NCBI GenBank assembly: GCA_964466155.1
Contig: CAYXMY010000119.1
Coordinates: 1 to 7,807 of the forward strand
Source of the DNA: Caenibius sp964466155
Lineage (GTDB): Bacteria > Pseudomonadota > Alphaproteobacteria > Sphingomonadales > Sphingomonadaceae
DNA length: 7,807 bases
Direction: 5' to 3'
This document shows positions 5,893 through 7,807 of the stretch, piece by piece. The first letter of the stretch is position 1; every line of letters starts with the position of its first letter. The notes under the pieces were generated by a model. That model did not search any database and had not been told where the DNA came from. It saw nothing but the letters and a program-made list of their open reading frames with translations. The position numbers were made by a program, and so were the translations under genes.

Positions 5893-7278
5893 ATGATCGG
5901 GATCGGCACATTTCGCGCCCACGCGATCAGCGATTCGCAGGAACGGCTGATAGAGGCTGACGAACCGCTGGCCGGTTTGCAACGGCAATGCGGCGGGGAA
6001 TTGCCGGGTACTATTGCCATTCCGGCCTTGCTGGAACTGGTGCGCAAATGCCGGTCGTTCGGACTGAAGACATCGCAGGCAATCGAGGCGCTGGACGGGG
6101 AAAACCGGATCAGCGCCTGGGTTGAAGTGACACCGCGTGACGATGCGCAAGGGTGCGAGATTGCGGTGACCAGTTGGAAATCGCAGCCGGTGAAGCTGGA
6201 AAACCTCACCGAATATGCGGAGCGCAAGGCGACGATCGATCGCCAGATGGCGGAATTGTATGCCCGCCTCGACCCTGCGCAGAACGTGCTTGCGGTAGAG
6301 GGATATGCGCCGGATCTGGCCGATCTTGTTGGGCGGATGGTGCAAGGAACGGGGCAGCCATGGACGGATTTCGTCACGGTTGTCGGCAACAGCCACCGGC
6401 AGCCGCTGCATTGGCGGCTGCTTGATGGGGCGATGCTGGTGATCGACGGTTCCGACAGACGCTGGAAAGCCAATCTTGTTCCCCTTGGGATGCCGGATAC
6501 GGGAAGCGCCGGGTTTGAATTGCATTTCGTGGCCGATAGGCCACTGGTCCAGTCGCAAATGACTGCCACGCGCGTTATGCGCAAAGCGAAGGAGACAATG
6601 GTCGGGCGCGATATCGCCCCCGTCCTGCGTCAGCCGATTGCCCGTATCGTGGCCAATGCGGAAACGATACGCACGCGCCTCGCCGGGCCGCTGGCCGAGG
6701 AATATGGCCGCTATGCCAGCGATATCGCGGCGGCGGGCAAGCACCTGCTGGCGCTGGTGGAAGATCTGGCCGATCTTGAAATTGTCGAGGCGGAGAATTT
6801 CTCGACCGCGCCGGATCGGATCGATCTGGCCGATGTCGCGCGCCGGGCAGCGGGCATTCTGTCAGTGCGCGCGCAGGAGAAGGGCATTACCCTCGACGCG
6901 CCCGGCGAAGGCGCGCATCTCCCGGCGATTGGCGAATTTCGCCGCGTGTTGCAGGTCCTGTTGAACCTTGTCGGCAATGCCATCCATTATGCGCCCAGAG
7001 GATCGACCGTCTGGCTGCGCCTTGCCCGCGAAGACGGGATGGCACGGATCGTCGTGGCGGATCAGGGGCCGGGGCTGACGCAGGAACAGCAAGGCAAGGT
7101 GTTCGGCAAATTCGAACGCCTTGGCCGCCATGGCGATGGGGGCACCGGGCTGGGGCTTTACATCTCGCGCCGTCTGGCCCGGGCGATGAATGGCGATCTG
7201 ACGGTGGAAAGCGAATGCGGGAAGGGCGCGCGCTTCATTCTGGATATTCCCGCCAACCAGGTGGTTACCGCAGCTTAG
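5893..7278 (+). CDS. PAS sensor histidine-kinase-like protein with degenerate H-box
   Basis: A 461-residue protein with no membrane segment, hence cytoplasmic. Residues about 12-100 look like a PAS fold (DSQERLIEADEPLAGLQ, IPALLELVRKCR, ISAWVEVTP). Residues about 130-225 look like a second PAS-type domain (LDPAQNVLAVEGYAPDLADL). A HisKA-type helix pair follows at about 237-305: helix 2 is clear (AGKHLLALVEDLADLEIVEA), but helix 1 reads I-A-P-V-L-R-Q-P-I against the usual I-S-H-E-L-R-T-P-L, so P243 replaces the catalytic histidine. The ATPase domain is complete: N-box NLVGNAIHYAP (N362), G1 DQGPGL (D390), F-box GKVFGKFERL (402-410) and G2 GTGLGLYISRR (417-427). It could therefore bind ATP but not autophosphorylate at the normal position. 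It may act as a regulatory pseudokinase or use another residue. It is the last gene of the cluster and is followed by terminators. No response regulator is in the window. Confidence 0.85.
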   Translation: MIGIGTFRAHAISDSQERLIEADEPLAGLQRQCGGELPGTIAIPALLELVRKCRSFGLKTSQAIEALDGENRISAWVEVTPRDDAQGCEIAVTSWKSQPVKLENLTEYAERKATIDRQMAELYARLDPAQNVLAVEGYAPDLADLVGRMVQGTGQPWTDFVTVVGNSHRQPLHWRLLDGAMLVIDGSDRRWKANLVPLGMPDTGSAGFELHFVADRPLVQSQMTATRVMRKAKETMVGRDIAPVLRQPIARIVANAETIRTRLAGPLAEEYGRYASDIAAAGKHLLALVEDLADLEIVEAENFSTAPDRIDLADVARRAAGILSVRAQEKGITLDAPGEGAHLPAIGEFRRVLQVLLNLVGNAIHYAPRGSTVWLRLAREDGMARIVVADQGPGLTQEQQGKVFGKFERLGRHGDGGTGLGLYISRRLARAMNGDLTVESECGKGARFILDIPANQVVTAA

Positions 7279-7300
7279 CGCTATAGCGGATTGCAGGCTC

Positions 7301-7321
7301 GAAGCGCTGAGGCGCTTTTCT
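7301..7321 (+). terminator. Rho-independent terminator after the kinase-like gene
   Basis: AAGCGC (7302-7307), loop TGAG (7308-7311) and GCGCTT (7312-7317) form a perfect 6-bp GC-rich stem that runs into TTCT, starting 23 bases after the kinase stop. It has the compact shape of an intrinsic terminator on the plus strand, with a short, imperfect U-tract. Confidence 0.6.
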
Positions 7322-7336
7322 ATCATGAGGCATAAC

Positions 7337-7370
7337 AAAAAGCCCCCGCCGCGAACGGCAGGGGCTTTTT
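7337..7370. terminator. Bidirectional intrinsic terminator between kinase cluster and gltA
   Basis: The 14-base arms at 7337-7350 and 7357-7370 pair with a single C/A mismatch around a 6-base loop (GCGAAC). The stem core is GCCCC/GGGGC, flanked by A5 on one side and T5 on the other, so both strands produce a GC-rich hairpin followed by a U-run. It sits between convergent genes and should stop readthrough from the plus-strand cluster and terminate gltA on the minus strand, whose stop is 45 bases away. Confidence 0.85.
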
Positions 7371-7414
7371 GGTTTCGTTCCCGCAGCAGGCAGGATGCCT
7401 GCCCGGAAATCGGT

Positions 7415-7807
7415 TCAGCGCTTGTTGAGCGGCACGTAGTCGCGCTGCGTCGGGCCAGTGTAGAGCTGGCGCGGACGGCCGATCTTCTGGCCGGGATCGG
7501 AGATCATTTCGTTCCACTGCGCAACCCAGCCGACCGTGCGGGCGAGAGCGAAGAGCGCCGTGAACATGGTCGTCGGGAAGCCGATTGCCGAAAGGATAAT
7601 GCCCGAATAGAAATCCACGTTCGGGAACAGCTTCTTCTCAGCGAAGTAGGGATCGTTCAGCGCGATTTCTTCGAGGCGCAACGCGGTTTCGAAGACGGGA
7701 TCGGTGACCTTCAGCGCGTCGAACACTTCGCGCACGGTCTTCTGCATCACCGTGGCGCGCGGATCGTAGTTCTTGTAGACGCGGTGGCCGAAGCCCATCA
7801 GGCGGAA
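7415..7807 (-). CDS. gltA: Citrate synthase, C-terminal part (5' end outside window)
   Basis: The last 130 residues of citrate synthase, which condenses acetyl-CoA with oxaloacetate to citrate as the entry step of the TCA cycle in the cytoplasm. The visible piece starts F-R-L-MGFGHRVYKNYDPRA. The histidine in GFGHR (codon 7784-7786) corresponds to catalytic H305 of the E. coli enzyme. PNVDFYSGIIL carries the catalytic aspartate (D362 in E. coli). ALARTVGWVAQWNEM and GRPRQLYTG carry the substrate-binding arginines (R387 and R407 in E. coli). The C-terminus (RDYVPLNKR) has the length and charge expected for the hexameric Gram-negative type. The frame runs intact to TGA at 7415-7417 and off the right edge, so the promoter and N-terminus are not visible. 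The gene is convergent with the kinase cluster and shares its terminator. Confidence 0.95.
   Translation of the reverse strand, partial: FRLMGFGHRVYKNYDPRATVMQKTVREVFDALKVTDPVFETALRLEEIALNDPYFAEKKLFPNVDFYSGIILSAIGFPTTMFTALFALARTVGWVAQWNEMISDPGQKIGRPRQLYTGPTQRDYVPLNKR

Noticed and set aside
5422..6744. 440-residue minus-strand open frame opposite the helical and kinase-like genes
   Set aside because: The product is rich in H, R, P and Q and shows no domain. It overlaps two plus-strand genes with better evidence, including kinase motifs.

Overview
The window looks like a chromosomal stretch from a GC-rich alphaproteobacterium, most likely a member of the Sphingomonadales (Novosphingobium/Erythrobacter-like). 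This rests on three observations: an RNase J C-terminus followed directly by a DUF1467 membrane protein, a TipN/GPR-type polar coiled-coil protein, and a citrate synthase with a proteobacterial-type active site. I see no insertion sequence, prophage, CRISPR array, tRNA or rRNA. The assignment is from gene content and was not computed.

Layout. Positions 1-552 (+) hold the 3' end of RNase J and a small DUF1467 membrane protein, 5 bases apart. They converge on a long minus-strand gene (573-3149) encoding an 858-residue protein with two N-terminal membrane segments, a very long coiled coil and a conserved C-terminal domain. It resembles the cell-pole organiser TipN of Caulobacter and GPR of Agrobacterium. 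A 58-base divergent intergenic region separates it from a plus-strand cluster (3208-7278) of four genes: (1) a 99-residue HPt-like helical protein; (2) an unrecognised protein with a soluble N-terminal part and about five or six C-terminal membrane helices, broken by a 10-N assembly gap at 3805-3814; (3) an all-helical protein, possibly DUF2336-like; (4) a PAS-type sensor histidine-kinase-like protein. The cluster ends in a short terminator hairpin. A second, bidirectional terminator (7337-7370) lies before the 3' end of gltA (citrate synthase), which enters from the right on the minus strand.

The most interesting observation is the four-gene cluster. Its kinase has intact ATP-binding boxes (N, G1, F, G2) and a recognisable HisKA dimerisation helix pair, but the residue aligning with the phospho-accepting histidine is proline (P243). 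The HPt-like protein has serine (S55) where the phospho-accepting histidine should be. Two phosphorelay-type proteins that have both lost the phosphoryl-carrying histidine, sitting with an unknown membrane protein and beside a TipN-like polarity gene, suggest a non-canonical signalling or scaffold module. This is inference from motif reading without a database search.

Sequence quality matters at 3560-3815. The N gap breaks gene 2, its length puts the two halves in different frames, and no good start codon is visible, so a second small error or a non-ATG start is possible there.
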